In this document: one piece after another, positions 10,617-23,242 of the stretch
Position numbering within the stretch: position 1 is the stretch's first letter
How the letters are laid out: each line of letters begins with the position of its first letter
Source: Henckelia pumila
Lineage: Eukaryota > Streptophyta > Magnoliopsida > Lamiales > Gesneriaceae
Direction: 5' to 3'
Assembly (NCBI RefSeq): GCF_033568475.1
Contig: NC_133123.1
Coordinates: 139,516,062 to 139,580,061 of the forward strand
DNA: 64,000 nt
Notes under the pieces: generated by a model
Database searches by the model: none
Seen by the model: the letters and a program-made list of their open reading frames with translations, nothing else
Told to the model about the DNA's origin: nothing
Made by a program: the position numbers and the translations under genes

Positions 10617-12667
10617 AAGAACTGCCTGGTCATTTATGTTATGCATTTTTGGGAGAAAATTCGACTAACCCGGTAATTATTTCATCCTCTCTTACTCATG
10701 ATGAAAAAGATAAATTATTAAGAGTTTTGAGAAAATTTAAATCTGCGTTGGGTTGGTCAATTTCTGATATCAAGGGAATTAGTCCCAATATTTGCATGCA
10801 TAAGATTTTAATGGAGGAGTCATATAATCCCTATGTTGATCATCAAAGGAGGTTAAATCCTGCGATGAAAGAAGTGGTAAAAGCTGAGGTGTTGAAATTA
10901 TTGAATGTTGGTATTATTTATGCTATTTCTGACAGTTCTTGGGTGTCGCCAGTACAGGTTGTGCCGAAAAAGAGAGGTATGACTGTAGTTAAAAATGAGA
11001 AAAACGAGTTGATTTCGACTCGTACTGTTACTGGTTGGAGAGTTTGCATTGATTATAGAAGGTTGAATAAGGCTACTAGAAAAGATCATTTTCCTCTTCC
11101 TTTTATTGATCAGATGCTTGACAGGTTGGCAGGTTATAAACATTACTGTTTTTTAGATGGCTATTCTGGCTACAATCAAATTGCTATAGCGCCAGAGGAT
11201 CAAGAGAAAACAACTTTCACATGTCCCTATGGTACTTATGCTTTTAGGAGAATGCCATTTGGTTTGTGTAATGCACCGGCTACTTTTCAGCGGTGCATGA
11301 TGGCAATTTTTTCTGACATGGTGGAAGAAGTCATGGAAAGTTTTATGGATGATTTTTCTGTGTTTGGGTCTTCGTTTGATCATTGTTTGCACAATTTGAC
11401 CCTTGTTTTGCAGCATTGTCAAGAGAAAAATCTAGTGCTTAACTGGGAAAAATGCCACTTCATGGTGCAAGAAGGCATCGTACTTGGGCATAAAGTGTCA
11501 TCTAATGGGCTTGAGGTGGATCGAGCAAAAGTGGTTGCGATTAAAAAGCTTCCACCGCCAAATAATGTGAAAGCTATTAGAAGTTTCTTGGGATATGGTG
11601 GTCACTTTGGAGCCACACGGACAGCCGCCAAGGTACTTCAGTTTGGTTTTTATTGGCCAAATTTATTCAAAGACAGTTATACCTTGGTAAAATCATGTGA
11701 TAGATGTCAAAGGATGGGGAATATATCTAGCCGTCATGAATTACCTCTCACAAATATTTTAGAGGTCGAATTATTTGATGTGTGGGGTATTGATTTTATG
11801 GGACCATTTCCTATATCCTTTGGGCAATCGTATATTTTATTGGCTGTTGATTATGTTTCGAAATGGGTGGAAGCAATCGCCACCTCCACTAATGATGCTC
11901 GTGTAGTGGTGCAGTTTGTGCAGAAAAATATTTTCACGAGGTTTGGAACACCAAGGGCCATTATCAGTGATGAAGGTACGCATTTTTGCAATAAAATCTT
12001 TAATTCATTACTGACAAAATATGGTGTTAGGCATAAAGTGGCATGTGCATATCATCCACAAACAAATGGGCAAGCTGAAATATTCAACCGGGAAATTAAG
12101 CAAATTCTGGAAAAGACTGTCAACACGAACCGGAAGGATTGGGCAGTTAAGTTGGATGATGCACTATGGGCATACCGAACCGCGTTCAAAACTCCTATTG
12201 GCATGTCTCCATACAGGTTGGTCTTTGGTAAAGCATGCCATCTGCCAGTGGAGTTAGAGCATCGAGCGTATTGGGCGGTGAAAAAGTTGAATTTTGATAT
12301 GAAAGCTGCTGGAGAAGAGCGATTGTTACAGTTGCATGAGATTGAGGAGTTTCGTAATCATTTTTACGAAAATGCCAAGCTCTACAAAGAACAAACCAAA
12401 AAGTGGCATGACAAAATATTACTGAAGAGAGAGTTCGAGCCTGGACAACATGTATTATTATTTAACTCTCGTCTCCGCTTATTTCCAGGTAAGTTGAAAT
12501 CAAGATGGTCTGGTCCGTTCACCGTGGTGAAAGTGCATTCCTATGGAGCCATTGAACTTAGCTGTCAAGATGGTCAGACATTCCAAGTCAATGGGCAGAG
12601 GTTGAAACATTATTTTGGCAATGAAGTGCGGAACATGGAGAAAGTTGCTTTGATAGACCCTGCATAA
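10568..12667 (+). pseudogene. Athila pol: reverse transcriptase fused to integrase, RNase H missing
   Basis: 699 codons uninterrupted. RT spans roughly residues 60-340: [50 protein letters not shown], and the catalytic FMDDFSVFG near residue 258. At about residue 340 SFLGYGG runs straight into [19 protein letters not shown], which belongs to the integrase zinc-binding region. The ~150-200 residues expected between them (rest of the connection plus the RNase H domain) are absent, yet the frame is kept. The integrase core follows with GIDFMGPF (~407), ISDEGTHF (~467) and HPQTNGQAE (~500), then the C-terminal region with GPFTVVKV. Without RNase H the protein could not complete reverse transcription alone, hence the pseudogene call. 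Confidence 0.88.
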
Positions 12668-13891
12668 ACACTCCAGAAAAGTCGGGCTGGCGACGTTAAA
12701 CCAAGCGCTCTTTGGGAGGCAACCCAAATTTTTTAAATTTTGTTTTATTTTATTTTATTTTATTTTAGTTACTTTTATTGAATTTCAGTTATTTTACTAA
12801 TTTTGGTCCTAATTCGGAGTTTTATTGCAGGTTCTTTTCTTCACAAGAAATCACATTTTGGAGTATGAAATTCGAGAATATAGCGCTCCAGCGCTCTCCA
12901 TACGGCGCTCCAGCGCTGTTCTTACGTTGGAATTTATTATGCAAGTCGAGGATATAGCGCTCCAGCGCTATCTTTCAGGCGCTCCAGCGCTAGTATTTGA
13001 TTCCAAAGACGAAGGTTTAGCGCTCCAGCGCGCTTCATATAGCGCTCCAGCGCTGTTCTGCATCATCAAAGTCGAAAGTTTAGCGCTCCAGCGCTGTGTC
13101 TGAAAAACATCGGGCGCTCCAGCGCCATTTATATAGCGCTCCAGCGCTATCGCGAAATTTTTGAAAAATAAAAGGGGATCTCAGAATTCATTCAGTCATA
13201 ATCCTTCATATTTCCTAGCCTTGTTCGCCGCCTCCACGAAATCCGCCCCTGCAATTCAAAAAAATTCCCACCTGAAAATCTCGGCTACACCATACATCGC
13301 ACAAATTCATCCTTTCCTCGCATCTTGTTCGAATTTTCGTCATCCGGGTTTCAATATTTTCGCAGCTAGGGATTTCGAGGAAAGGGGCGTCGATCTCTAT
13401 TCTTTCTGTCGAAGAAGTGAGCTTCGAATTCACTGAGGGGCGAAGCCGAGTTGTTCTATATCTTGTCAAACTTTATCTATTCCGCCGGACTCGACACCAG
13501 CCGAGGTAAATTGAACATTTTGGGGCTTGAAAAATTCGGCCGATTTCTTATATTGGAAGGGCTCCGTGCTGCGTATTATTTACATGTTTATGGTGATTTT
13601 AGAATTGATCATCCGAAATTGTTGTGAGGAATTCGTACATTGATTGGAAGTTGATCATTAGGTGGTGCATAATATTTGCTTATTTGTTATTGGAGGGGCC
13701 GATTTCTGTGACATTGTTGTTCTGCTGAAGATTTGCGATTTGTGCGGTTATATTGGGTTGGTAGACTTGTTATTGCTGGTTGTGCGGCGTGGTAAATTGT
13801 TTAGATTGGTTGGAGATTAAGCGGCATAGTGGGCGGTGGTGTACTGTTGTGTTGAATTATTGCTTGGTTCAATTGAGATTGCGCTATTGTA
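12668..13891 (+). repeat. Athila inter-ORF region with nine GCGCTCCAGCGC dyads
   Basis: Between pol and the env-like ORF, 12882-13148 contains nine 14-bp dyads of the form A/G-GCGCTCCAGCGC-T/C starting at 12882, 12904, 12956, 12978, 13019, 13041, 13082, 13113 and 13135. Several share flanking words with the LTR cluster (for example CTTTCAGGCGCTCC and AAGTCGAGGA). The rest (13160-13890) has no convincing ORF and probably forms the untranslated leader of the env-like gene. Confidence 0.85.
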
Positions 13892-14965
13892 ATGGCTCCG
13901 AGAAAGAAACAAAAGCAGGGTGCATCTTCGTCCGGTACTTTTGATGCCCATCGGTTTTGGGATGAAGAGGCCGCCAAGAATTATCCTCTCATGGTGAGCA
14001 AGAGCATGGTTAGAGAAAGAGGGTTTGATCCTAATTCTCCTCTACCTTTGTGGGATGTGCGACAAGAAGCTCATGCGCGAAGATGGACGAATTTTGTCCA
14101 ACATCCCGGTGATGCTGTGATTTCTTTAGTCCGGGAATTTTATGCCAATCAAAAATGCAAGCATGAGCAATACCATGTTCTAGTGCGAGGTCAGCGAGTG
14201 GAATTTGATGGGCACACCATTAATACCCTCTATGGTATGCCATCTATAGATGAGGATGAGTATTCGGCATTCAAGGCGAGTGATGTGGACTATGATGAGA
14301 TTATTGCCACTCTTTGTGAAGAAGGGGCACAATGGAAGATGAAGAATTAAGTCGTGGTACATTTTCCTTCCGGGAAAATGAAGCAAGACGCAAGGTCTTG
14401 GTTTTTTCTGATAGCTGCTCGTGTGCTGCCCACTGGCCACACTTCTGAGGTGACAGCGAAACGGGCTGTGCTGACTTACAGTATTGTCACAGGAAAGACG
14501 GTGAACTTGGGGAACATCATTCAGGATTCCATTATTTCGGCGGTTAAGGGCACCACGACTGGTGGATTGCCGCACCCTTCTCTGATCACCGCGCTTTGTG
14601 CACATGCTGGAGTTACATGGGGTGCAGATGAAGAGCTTTTTAAGGTTCAAGGACCTATTACTGGGACTACACGAGAGAATATACCACCCCCTCCGCGAGC
14701 AGCAGCGCCTCGAGATCGCCCGACGAGTAGCAGCCAGCCACCACCACTACCACTTACTGGATCGTATGAGCATTTTGATGAGAGATTGATGCGAGTGGAG
14801 CAGCGGCTAGACCTTCATTGTCGTCGGACTGATATTTTCATGGATTATATGGTGGATTTCACGATGACTCTAGCCCAGCGCTTTCCTGGCTCCAGTGAGG
14901 ATCCGCAGTTTCCCCCACCTCCTACGTGGCAACCCCAGGATGATGACATGGGCGATGACCACTAA
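13892..14965 (+). pseudogene. Athila env-like ORF with one in-frame stop
   Basis: ATG at 13892 (MAPRKKQKQGASSSGTFDAHRF, with a basic possible nuclear-localisation stretch) opens a frame to 14965, interrupted only by TAA at 14348-14350. The core (VREFYANQKCKHEQYHVLVRGQ, FDGHTINTLYGMP, then downstream FPSGKMKQDARSWFFLIAARVLPTGHTSEV and GGLPHPSLITALCAHAGV) matches the 'putative plant transposon protein' domain found in Athila env-like genes. It shares a [LV]REFY...VRG...IN pattern with the SIRE env-like ORFs at 1513 and 46757. The C-terminus is Pro-rich with possible coiled-coil segments. I do not see a signal peptide or clear transmembrane helix, so fusion function is not supported. Confidence 0.8.
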
Positions 14966-16364
14966 TGGTCGTCGCCATAGGTACGTGTCTTCCCTTGTTC
15001 TTTTATCGATTCATTGTACATTAGGGACAATGCACGAATCTAAGTTTGGGGGGGTCTTGAACTGTTATGTTGGTTATGATTTGGATGTAAAATGTTTGAT
15101 GTTTATGTGGTTGTTGAATTGTTGGGTTGGTGAAAGTGGTTGAGTTGAAACGTAGTATGAAATTTGGATAGTTGTTGTTGCATGCTGAATCAGTCACTAG
15201 TTCCTGCATCTGTGTTTTTAGTTTTCTCGTGCGTATTATGTTTTTGCTTGTTTTGTTTTGTGTCAGTTTTATTGTTCAGTTGTTCGTTTTATTTTAATGT
15301 TGTCTGTGTTCATTTGTATGGTTGTTTATTTGAGAAAACAAAAACAAAAATGTGAAAATGAGAAAAGAAAAAGAAAAATTGCCTATGACGATGAAGTTGA
15401 AAAAAAAATGAAAATATAATCTAGTGTTGGCGACATTGGATCTTGAGTTCTCACTTTTTCTGCACTATAGCCTTGACTGTCGATACTCCTGATAAGTAGA
15501 GAAAATTGTGTGGATTTTGTGAGAAGATTAACTGATTTGATTCTTAACTTTGGTGATACATACTCGAAACTGAGGTAGATTTTTACAAACAGAGAAATGA
15601 TTTAGGCAACTTTGTTTTTGAGCCTGCAAGCCTTTGATTTGTTAGTCTTTCATTTGTAGCCTTGCGAAAAAAAAAAAGAAAAATCCAAAACTGAAAGAAG
15701 GCCGAAAAGAAAAAAAAAGAAAAGCAAAAAAAAAAAAAAAAAAAAGTTTCCAATTGGATGAAAAAGAAAAGATAGAAAAATATGGAGAAAGTAAGGTGAG
15801 GGGAGGCATTGAAAATGGATTGAAATTCGAGTCCAAAGAAAATGCAAAAAGGTGTAGAATGTATGGAGTAGAGGAGTCAGACAAATGTCTGACAATGCCC
15901 TGCAACTGATAAACCTAGCCTACTCAATACCGCAGAAAATTATAAATATCCAATTCTCTTTACTTGAATCCTATATGCTTACATTGACTATGGATATTTC
16001 TCTGCTATAAAAAGTGCTTGCCTAAAAGAACTACCTGATAAGTCCTGTTGATCTTTGGGAGTAACGGTTGAACTTGGTGGAGAGTGAGTTGAAACTAGAG
16101 AGCGGGGTTAATGACTCTTTGAAGCTTACTGATTGCATGATTTGACCTAAAGTTAGGTGGGTAGACAAGATTGGCTAATCACACACACACGAGAACTCTT
16201 GAGAAAATTAGCTACACATGGATTAATTGTTGAACATCTGAGGCCAGTTGGGTTAATAAGTTTTACTGCTTTCTTGTGTGTTTTTAATTCCCTGTGTGTC
16301 TTAGTATTTTGTTTGTTTTGTTTTGTTTTGCTCGGGACTAGCAAAAGTTCAAGTTTGGGGGATT
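14966..16364 (+). other. Athila 3' untranslated region and PPT
   Basis: No coding sequence. It includes A-rich and GA-rich tracts with a run of ~20 A at about 15726-15745, and ends with the polypurine tract AGTTTGGGGGATT (16352-16364) directly before the 3' LTR. A second similar word (AAGTTTGGGGGGG) occurs at about 15042. Confidence 0.7.
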
Positions 16365-17710
16365 TGATAAGTGCAATTTATGCACTTATATTTTATATGA
16401 TTTAGCTTGGCTTTTGTTGTGTTTTGAGCGATATTATGCATTTCTCTTGTTGTTTGTGTTGTTTGCAGGAATTTAAGTGTTATTCATTTTAATCGGCCAA
16501 AAGAAGTGAAAAGGAGGTGAAAAAGAGTTGAAGAACAAAGAAATAAAAGTGCCCAGACTAGCGCTCAAGCGCTATCTTTCAGGCGCTCTAGCGCTACACG
16601 GAGTCTTCCGAAAGGTGAAAAGTCAAGGAAATAGCGCCCCAGCGCTACATATACAGCGCTCCAGCGCTGTTGGAAGAAAATGACGGGCGCTCCAGCGCCG
16701 ATGACTAGCGCTCCAGCGCTGCGCAATCCTAAAATTTGGAAAGTTTTTGATCGAGTTTAAGAAAGGATTTTAAGGCTTATTCTGGAGGATACGAGGATTG
16801 GAGAGAGTTTTTCAGAGCATAAGACGGCTATTGAGCGATTGGAAGTGCACAAGAGCTTGAGAATTCGGTACGAAGACGAAAGACGGCGGCATCCGGCGAC
16901 GGAGAAGCTTCAATCTAATTCGTTCTAGTTTCTCTTTGAACTCTATTTTTCTTAGTTTATGGATTGTTGGAAAAACATGAGTTATTTGATTTTGAATTGC
17001 GTTATGAACTAATTTCTTAGTCTAGAGGTAGACGGATCTTGACTGGAAACCATGATTGACATATTTTGATTTATATATTTAAATTTCTTCGCACAGTTAT
17101 TTGTGTTTTCCTGATCTTAATGCTTTCAATTTACTGGACATAGATTGAATGATATTTTATTTAGAATCTATCACTCGAGAGAGGAGATTTTGAATACGAC
17201 ATAGAAAAATATATCTATGGTGTTTATATTGTTCGAGAGGCATATAACTCCATAGAAGTCATTAGAAGAATTCTTGTGCTATTTACCGGATTTAATAATT
17301 GAACTTTGATAGAGATATTGAGTTTGTTATTGAACACGAATTTCTTCTTGACACTCGAGAGAGGTAGTAGAAAATAATAGGGATTTTTGGCTAATAAACT
17401 AGAAGAATTAATAATTGAACAATCATTAGAAATAAATTGTGGTGGACAGTCAAGTGAAGTCGAACCTCTAGCATTCATCGCTTATTGAATTTTTCATCTC
17501 GTGAACTCGTTGTTAATTAGTTTTATTTATTGCAATTTTTAGTTATTTAAAACTCAACCCATTCTCGTAGCTCTACATAGGATTAAGATTTTATTAGTTG
17601 CAAATATTTAATATAATATCATTTTATTCATTCTCTATGGGATCGACTTGGACTCATTTTCTATATTAAAACTTGACACCGTGCACTTGCGGGCACAAAA
17701 TTACGCTACA
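16365..17710 (+). repeat. Athila 3' LTR
   Basis: 1346 bp, almost identical by eye to the 5' LTR, which suggests fairly recent insertion into the already old Gypsy-3. It carries the same six-dyad cluster at about 16559-16720. It ends ACGCTACA, followed by the TSD GCAAA. Confidence 0.93.
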
Positions 17711-20700
17711 GCAAAGCCAGACGATAAGCCAAATCGCCAATGCTCTCCAAGATCTCAAACGGACCGATAAACCTGGGAGACAACTTGCCCTTAAGGCCAA
17801 ATCTGAGAATCCTACGGAAAGGTGACACTCTCAGAAATACTCTCTCCCCAACATCGAAATGCAAAGGCCTACGCTTAGTGTTAGCATAGCTGGCCTGACG
17901 ATCCTGTGCAGTCTTAATCTGTTTCTTGATCTGATCAACAATATCGGTTTTCTGCTGGATTAACTCCGGTCCTTCAGCCTGTCTCTCCCCCACTTCTTCC
18001 CAGAAAAGTGGAGTACGATAACGTCGTCCGTAAAACGCCTCAAAAGGTGCCATACCAATGCTAGTATGGTAACTGTTGTTGTACGCAAACTCGATCAATG
18101 GCAAATGATCCTGCCAGGCTGAACCAAAATCCATAACGCACGCTCGAAGCATATCCTCCAAAGTACGGATAGTGCGCTCTGACTGACCATCTGTCTCCGG
18201 GTGATAGGCCGTACTCAGACTGAGAGTAGTACCCATCGCACGCTGAACACTCCCCCAGAATTTAGAAGTAAATCTGGGGTCTCGATCGCTGACAATGCTC
18301 ACCGGCACTCCATGAAGTCGAACGATCTCCTGAATGTACAACTGAGTCACGCGATCCACATTGTACTCTCGGCTATAGGCAATGAAATGCGCTGCCTTGG
18401 TGAGTCGGTCCACCACAACCCAGATAGCATCACAATTCCTCGAGGATACCGGCAAATGGGTCACAAAGTCCATCGTGATAAACTCTCATTTCCACTCAGG
18501 AATAGGCAGACTGTGAAGCAAACCTCCAGGTCGTCGGTGCTCTGCCTTGACCTGCTGACACACCAAACATCTCGAAACAAACTGATAAACACTGCGTTTC
18601 ATTCCCTTCCACCAGAACCGAGTACGTAGGTCCTTGTACATCTTGTTGCTCCCCGGATGAATACTCAACTTAGTACGATGCGCCTGAGACAAGATCTCCT
18701 CTCGCAACTCTACATCCTCCGGAACCACAAGCCTACCAGATAACACCGAAAACCGTCTGACTGATAGTGAAATCCAGACGAGCTACCCTTGTTGGTTAGG
18801 CGAGCCAGACGTTGGGTCTTCGAATCAGACATTTGAGCATCACGAATCCACGAATACAAAGCTGGCTCAGATAAAATTGCAAACCTCAGGATATACTGTT
18901 TACCTTTCTTGTGCTTGAAGGTAAACCCTGAAGAACAACAGTCACTGATCGCACTAGACATCGAACAAGTTTGAAGTGCGGATAGTCGCACATTGCGACT
19001 CAAGGCATCAGCTGTGAGATTAGCAGCCCCCGGATGGTACTTAATCTCGCAATCATAGCCCTTAAGCAAGTCCATCCAACGTCTCTGCCTCATGTTCAAC
19101 TCCGCCTGAGTGAACAAATATTTGAGACTCTTATGGTCGGTGAAGATCTCAAATTTCTCGCCATACAGATAATGACGCCAGATCTTCAAAGCGAACACAA
19201 TGGCTGCCAACTCCAAATCATGGACTGGATAGTTGTCCTCGTGCAACTTCAACTGTCTAGAAGGTATGCAATGACATGCCCATTTTGAGTCAGGACACAA
19301 CCTAACCCCTGAAGAGAAGCATCCGTGTAAACCACATACCCTCCAGAACCAGACGGTAATGCCAACACCGGCGCAGAAGTCAACCGTCGTCGAAGTTCAC
19401 AGAAATTCTCCTCACACTCGGAGGACCACTTGAAATCCACACCCTTACGGGTAAGCTGCGTCAAAGGTCGAGCTAACTGAGAGAAGTTCAGAATAAAGCG
19501 ACGATAATAACCTGCTAGACCCAGAAAACTACGGATCTCAGCAACCGTCGTTGGGCGTGACCAATTAAGCACAGCCTCAATCTTGCTCGGATCAACAGAA
19601 ATTCCCTCCCTGGATATAATATGGCCAAGAAAGACCACTCGATCCATCCAGAACTCACATTTGCTCAGTTTGGCGTACAACTGCTCGTCACGAAGAGTCT
19701 GCAATACCAACCGCAAGTGAGAAACATGCTCTTCAGTGTTACGCAAATACACCAGAATGTCGTCAATGAATACCACGACAAACTTATCCAAATACTCCCT
19801 GAAGACACGGTTCATCAGATCCATAAATATAGCCAGCGCATTAGTCAATCTGAATGGCATCACTAGAAACTCGTAATGCCCATAGCGAGTACGAAATGCA
19901 GTCTTGGCTACGTCCTGATCTCGGACTCTCAACTGATGATACCCAGATCTCAAGTCAATCTTGGAGTAAACTGAAGTGCCCTGCAGCTGATCAAACAAGT
20001 CATCAATGCGAGGCAAATGATACTTGTTCTTCACTGTAACTCGGTTCAGCTGCCGATAATCAATGCATAGCCGCATAGACCCATCCTTCTTCTTCACCAA
20101 GAGAACAGGAGCTCCTCAAGGAGATACACTAGGACGAATATACCCCTTGTCCAATAGATCTTGTAATTTATTCTTCAACTCACGCATCTCTGACGGAGCA
20201 AGACGATATGGTGCTCGAGAAATAGGAGAAGTACCTGGCACCAACTCTATGCCAAACTCGACTTCCATAGCAGAAGGAAAACCCGGAATCTCGTCAGGAA
20301 AAACATCTGGGAATTCATCCACAACAGGAATACTCTCTATCCCAATGCTCTCAGCGGACAAATCAACTGCATAGATAAGGTAGCCTTCCCCGCTAGACTC
20401 TAGAGCTCGAGAGGCCCTCAAAGCTGATACCAAAGGCATCAGGGGTCGCGCTCCCTCACCATAGAAAAACCAGCTATCACTCCCTTCCGGATGAAAGCGT
20501 ACTAATCTCTGGTAGCAGTCCACTGAAACTCGATAGGTAGATAGCATGTCTATCCCCAGAATGCAATCGAAGTCATCCATCGAAAGGACCATGAGATTCT
20601 CTAACAGAATGTTCCCTTCGAACTCTAAAGGGCAACCCATCACTAGACGCTAAGCTAAAGCAGACTGACCCATCGGGGTAGAAACAGAAAGTACTACGTC

Positions 20701-21850
20701 TAGTGCAATACATGGTAACTTATGCCTCTTAACAAAACGTGCAGAAATGAAGGAATGAGATGCATCAGTGTCAATAAGTACAAGAGCAGGTATACCATAA
20801 AGCAGAAAAGTACCTGCGATGACCTTCTCATTCTCCTCCACTGCCTGATCATGTCTCAAGGCAAATACCTGACCAGAAGCCCGCGGCTTCAAATGAGAAC
20901 TCCCAGCAGACTGTCCCTGCGACCTCTGCTAAACGGTAGCCTGAGAACCAGATCCTGAACCAGAACCAGAACCACCTCCCCCAGATAGTGGACAATCCCT
21001 CTGGATATGACCCATCTCACCACAATGGAAACAAGCACCGGAAGCTCTACGGAACTTGTCGGACGGATGGTTCTTCCCACAGTGGTCACACTTGTCCTTC
21101 TTCCCGAAACAGACAACACCAGCAGAGCCAGAGGAAGAAGAAGTAGAACTGGACTTCTTGAAAGACTGGGCACGGAGACCCAAAAAACTAGAAGGCCTGG
21201 ACTGAGGAAAAGACCTGTTCCGCCGAATACTGTCCTTGCCTGGTGACAACGGCTCACCAAACCCTCGTAGGACATGTCGTCGCCAACCGCCACACGGTCA
21301 TGGATCTCAGGGTTAAGACCCTGAAGGAACAAATTGTACTTCATATGGGAGCTGTCAGCAATCTCCGGGAAATAGGATAACAGATTGAAGAACTTCTGCT
21401 GATACTCCTTGATACACATGGCCCCCTGACGCAGACTCAGAAGCTCACCTGTCTTCGTCTGTCGGAGAGCAGGAGGAAAATACAGCTTATGAAAAGTTGT
21501 GCAAAACTCGGCCCAGGTGGCCACTCCTCTAGCAGAAAAAAAAGGTGCAGAAGTAAACCTCCACCACCTGCGGGCACGTCCCTCCAGAAGATAACCCAGT
21601 GTCTCCATCTTCTGATCCTCGATGCAGTGAAACGTCCGGAAAGTCATCTCCATGCAGTCCAACTAGTTCTCCGCATCTTCCAGAGACTCACCTCCAACTA
21701 AGGCTTAGGACCCATAGATAAAAACCGATGCACAGTGAAACGCTCGTCATCAAGATGACGATGACGGCGTTCTCGACGACGCTCTCGGTCGGAATCGCCC
21801 CAACGACCGCCTACACTTCCGTGGCTACTCTCATCATCGTGGTTTGCCAT
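17711..21850 (-). pseudogene. Gypsy-3 gag-pol, multiply broken
   Basis: Read from 21850 (MANHDDES..., matching the Gypsy-2 start) down to the Athila insertion. Gag is recognisable at 21662-20889 ([28 protein letters not shown]). A zinc knuckle CFHCGEMGHIQRDC follows, then a protease with DTDASHSF (Gly of DTGAS replaced), RT with [11 protein letters not shown] (about 19750-19780), RNase H ([13 protein letters not shown]), the integrase zinc region (18486-18746) and the integrase core (MDFVTHLPVS...SDRDPRF...TDGQSERT, 18473-17711). At least two stops are TGG to TGA relative to the intact copy (near 20115 and 18487). Several frame changes separate the pieces, so no functional product is expected. 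Confidence 0.9.
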
Positions 21851-21915
21851 CTACAAAAATACCTTATGATGAGACTACATCCCAAGAATACTTTTGCATG
21901 CTTTGATACCATAAA

Positions 21916-23242
21916 TGTAGTGACCCTTACCCGGATCACCTACTAAACAGAACATAGGCATGCAATTAACTTAATCAAAACAGATATCAGAATTAAACTG
22001 CGGAAACCATAAACATTAAACAATCCCAAGGGAAGGGATCTGCAATTATTCAAATATTATACAACCAGATCGAATAGTTGTATTAACCCAATAACAACAG
22101 AAATAAACCTAGACGAAGCTCCAGCTGGCCAACCACTGCCTAGCCTCTCTTGGATCCACCCGCCTCGTCCAATCGCAAACCTGCCCCATGGAATAGGGTG
22201 TCCAGAAACACAGAGTACGAGACGTGAGCATAAAACACTCAGCACGAGAGTATGAGTATACATGCATGCAAAGTGAACTCCCTACAGACTCGAGGTCAAA
22301 GATCAGATAACAGAGACAGACCGGGCCCTGGTATGTAGCACGCTTTGTCGTCGCTTCAGGAGGTGGCTCCCATACCAAGACAGTAGTGGATATGCCGGAC
22401 CCAAATCGATGGAAGTCCAACCACTAACAGGATAGGGTGCAACCCTACTAATAGACATCTCGAAGGAGATAGCAGCAAGATGCAAATGAATGCATCATAA
22501 AGTCATGGCATATAAATCATGCAGTCACATAATACATGCATACTCAGTCAGGATATCTCGAACAGTACTTTTATACCTCAAATACTAGGCAATTGCTACC
22601 AGCTCTAGGTTCACGCCTACAGTCCGCACTACACTGCCAAATGATACTAATATCATTATAGTGCTCTAAAAGCCTTAACTAAGCTAAAGCATACTCCTAA
22701 ATATTTTTAGGAAGCAAAAGCTATTACCTTAGTCCGTCGTTAACCCTTTGCTGTCGAATGCCTCCAAACTAAGCCACAGCTTTGCTACAACGCCTGGACT
22801 TCTATGCCATTTTCGGATTCCCAACGGGACGCCTAGAATTCCCTAGATTTGGACTAGAAGAGGAAGAACTCTCGGAATTGGCAAATCAGAATGAAGCCTC
22901 GGCCTTCTATTTATAGACCACGATCGGAGCCTCCGATCCTCGATCGGAACGTCCGATCCCGACATCGGAGCTTTCGATCTCACTTATCTGTCACGTGTCA
23001 AAATCTCATTGATTGCCTTCGGATAGGGGTGATCGGAGCTTCCGATCCTGATCGGAGCTTTCGATCCCATGCGTCATGCATGACGTCTTTTCCGATCGGA
23101 GCTTCTGATCCTGCATTGGAGCTTCCGATCGCCTTCGGAGCTTCCGATCCTGCATCGGAGCTTTCGATCCGTCCTATACCCAATTTGTTTAATTAGCCTT
23201 TATTAATCCCTTAATCACTGATTTCGGGTACGGGGTACTACA
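21916..23242 (-). repeat. Gypsy-3 5' LTR
   Basis: 1327 bp, beginning TGTAGTGACCC and ending TACTACA. It has the same GATCGGAGCTTCCGATC-type cluster (22919-23172) upstream of a TATA-like box, with one ~20-bp unit fewer than the other LTR. The adjacent PBS reads TGGTATCAAAGC. Confidence 0.9.

Larger units (their letters stand above)
6738..17710 (+). mobile_element. Athila-like Ty3/Gypsy element inserted in Gypsy-3 pol
   Basis: 10,973 bp with LTRs starting TGATAAGTGCAA and ending in ACGCAACA/ACGCTACA, flanked by a perfect GCAAA TSD (6733-6737, 17711-17715). The PBS TGGCGCCGTTGCCGGGGA at 8091 is the tRNA-Asp-type site typical of Athila. The order LTR, gag-protease, RT-integrase, env-like ORF, PPT, LTR and the DLGAS protease motif fit this lineage. 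pol lacks its RNase H domain, gag and env each contain a stop, and frameshifts occur near 10196 and 10568-10616, so the copy is non-autonomous. Confidence 0.93.
4986..23242 (-). mobile_element. Degenerate Ty3/Gypsy chromovirus (Tekay/Del-like, 'Gypsy-3'), split by an Athila element
   Basis: Two LTRs beginning TGTAGTGACCC and ending in TACTACA/TACTATA bound the element. The flanking 5-mers are CCTCT (4981-4985) and TCTCT (23243-23247), a TSD with one mismatch. Excluding the 10.97 kb Athila insertion and its TSD, the element is about 7.28 kb, close to the 7.30 kb of the intact relative Gypsy-2. Orientation is minus: PBS-like TGGTATCAAAGC beside the right LTR (one change from TGGTATCAGAGC) and PPT GTGGGGGAGAA beside the left LTR. 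Stops and frameshifts in gag-pol show it is dead. Confidence 0.9.

Noticed and set aside
15642..15905. Phe-rich minus-strand frames
   Set aside because: They translate the complement of A-rich tracts in the Athila 3' region and are low complexity.
22109..22420. Minus-strand frames (MDFHRFGSG...) repeated in every Tekay LTR
   Set aside because: They lie wholly within LTR sequence and vary in length by indels; considered chance frames in a multicopy repeat.
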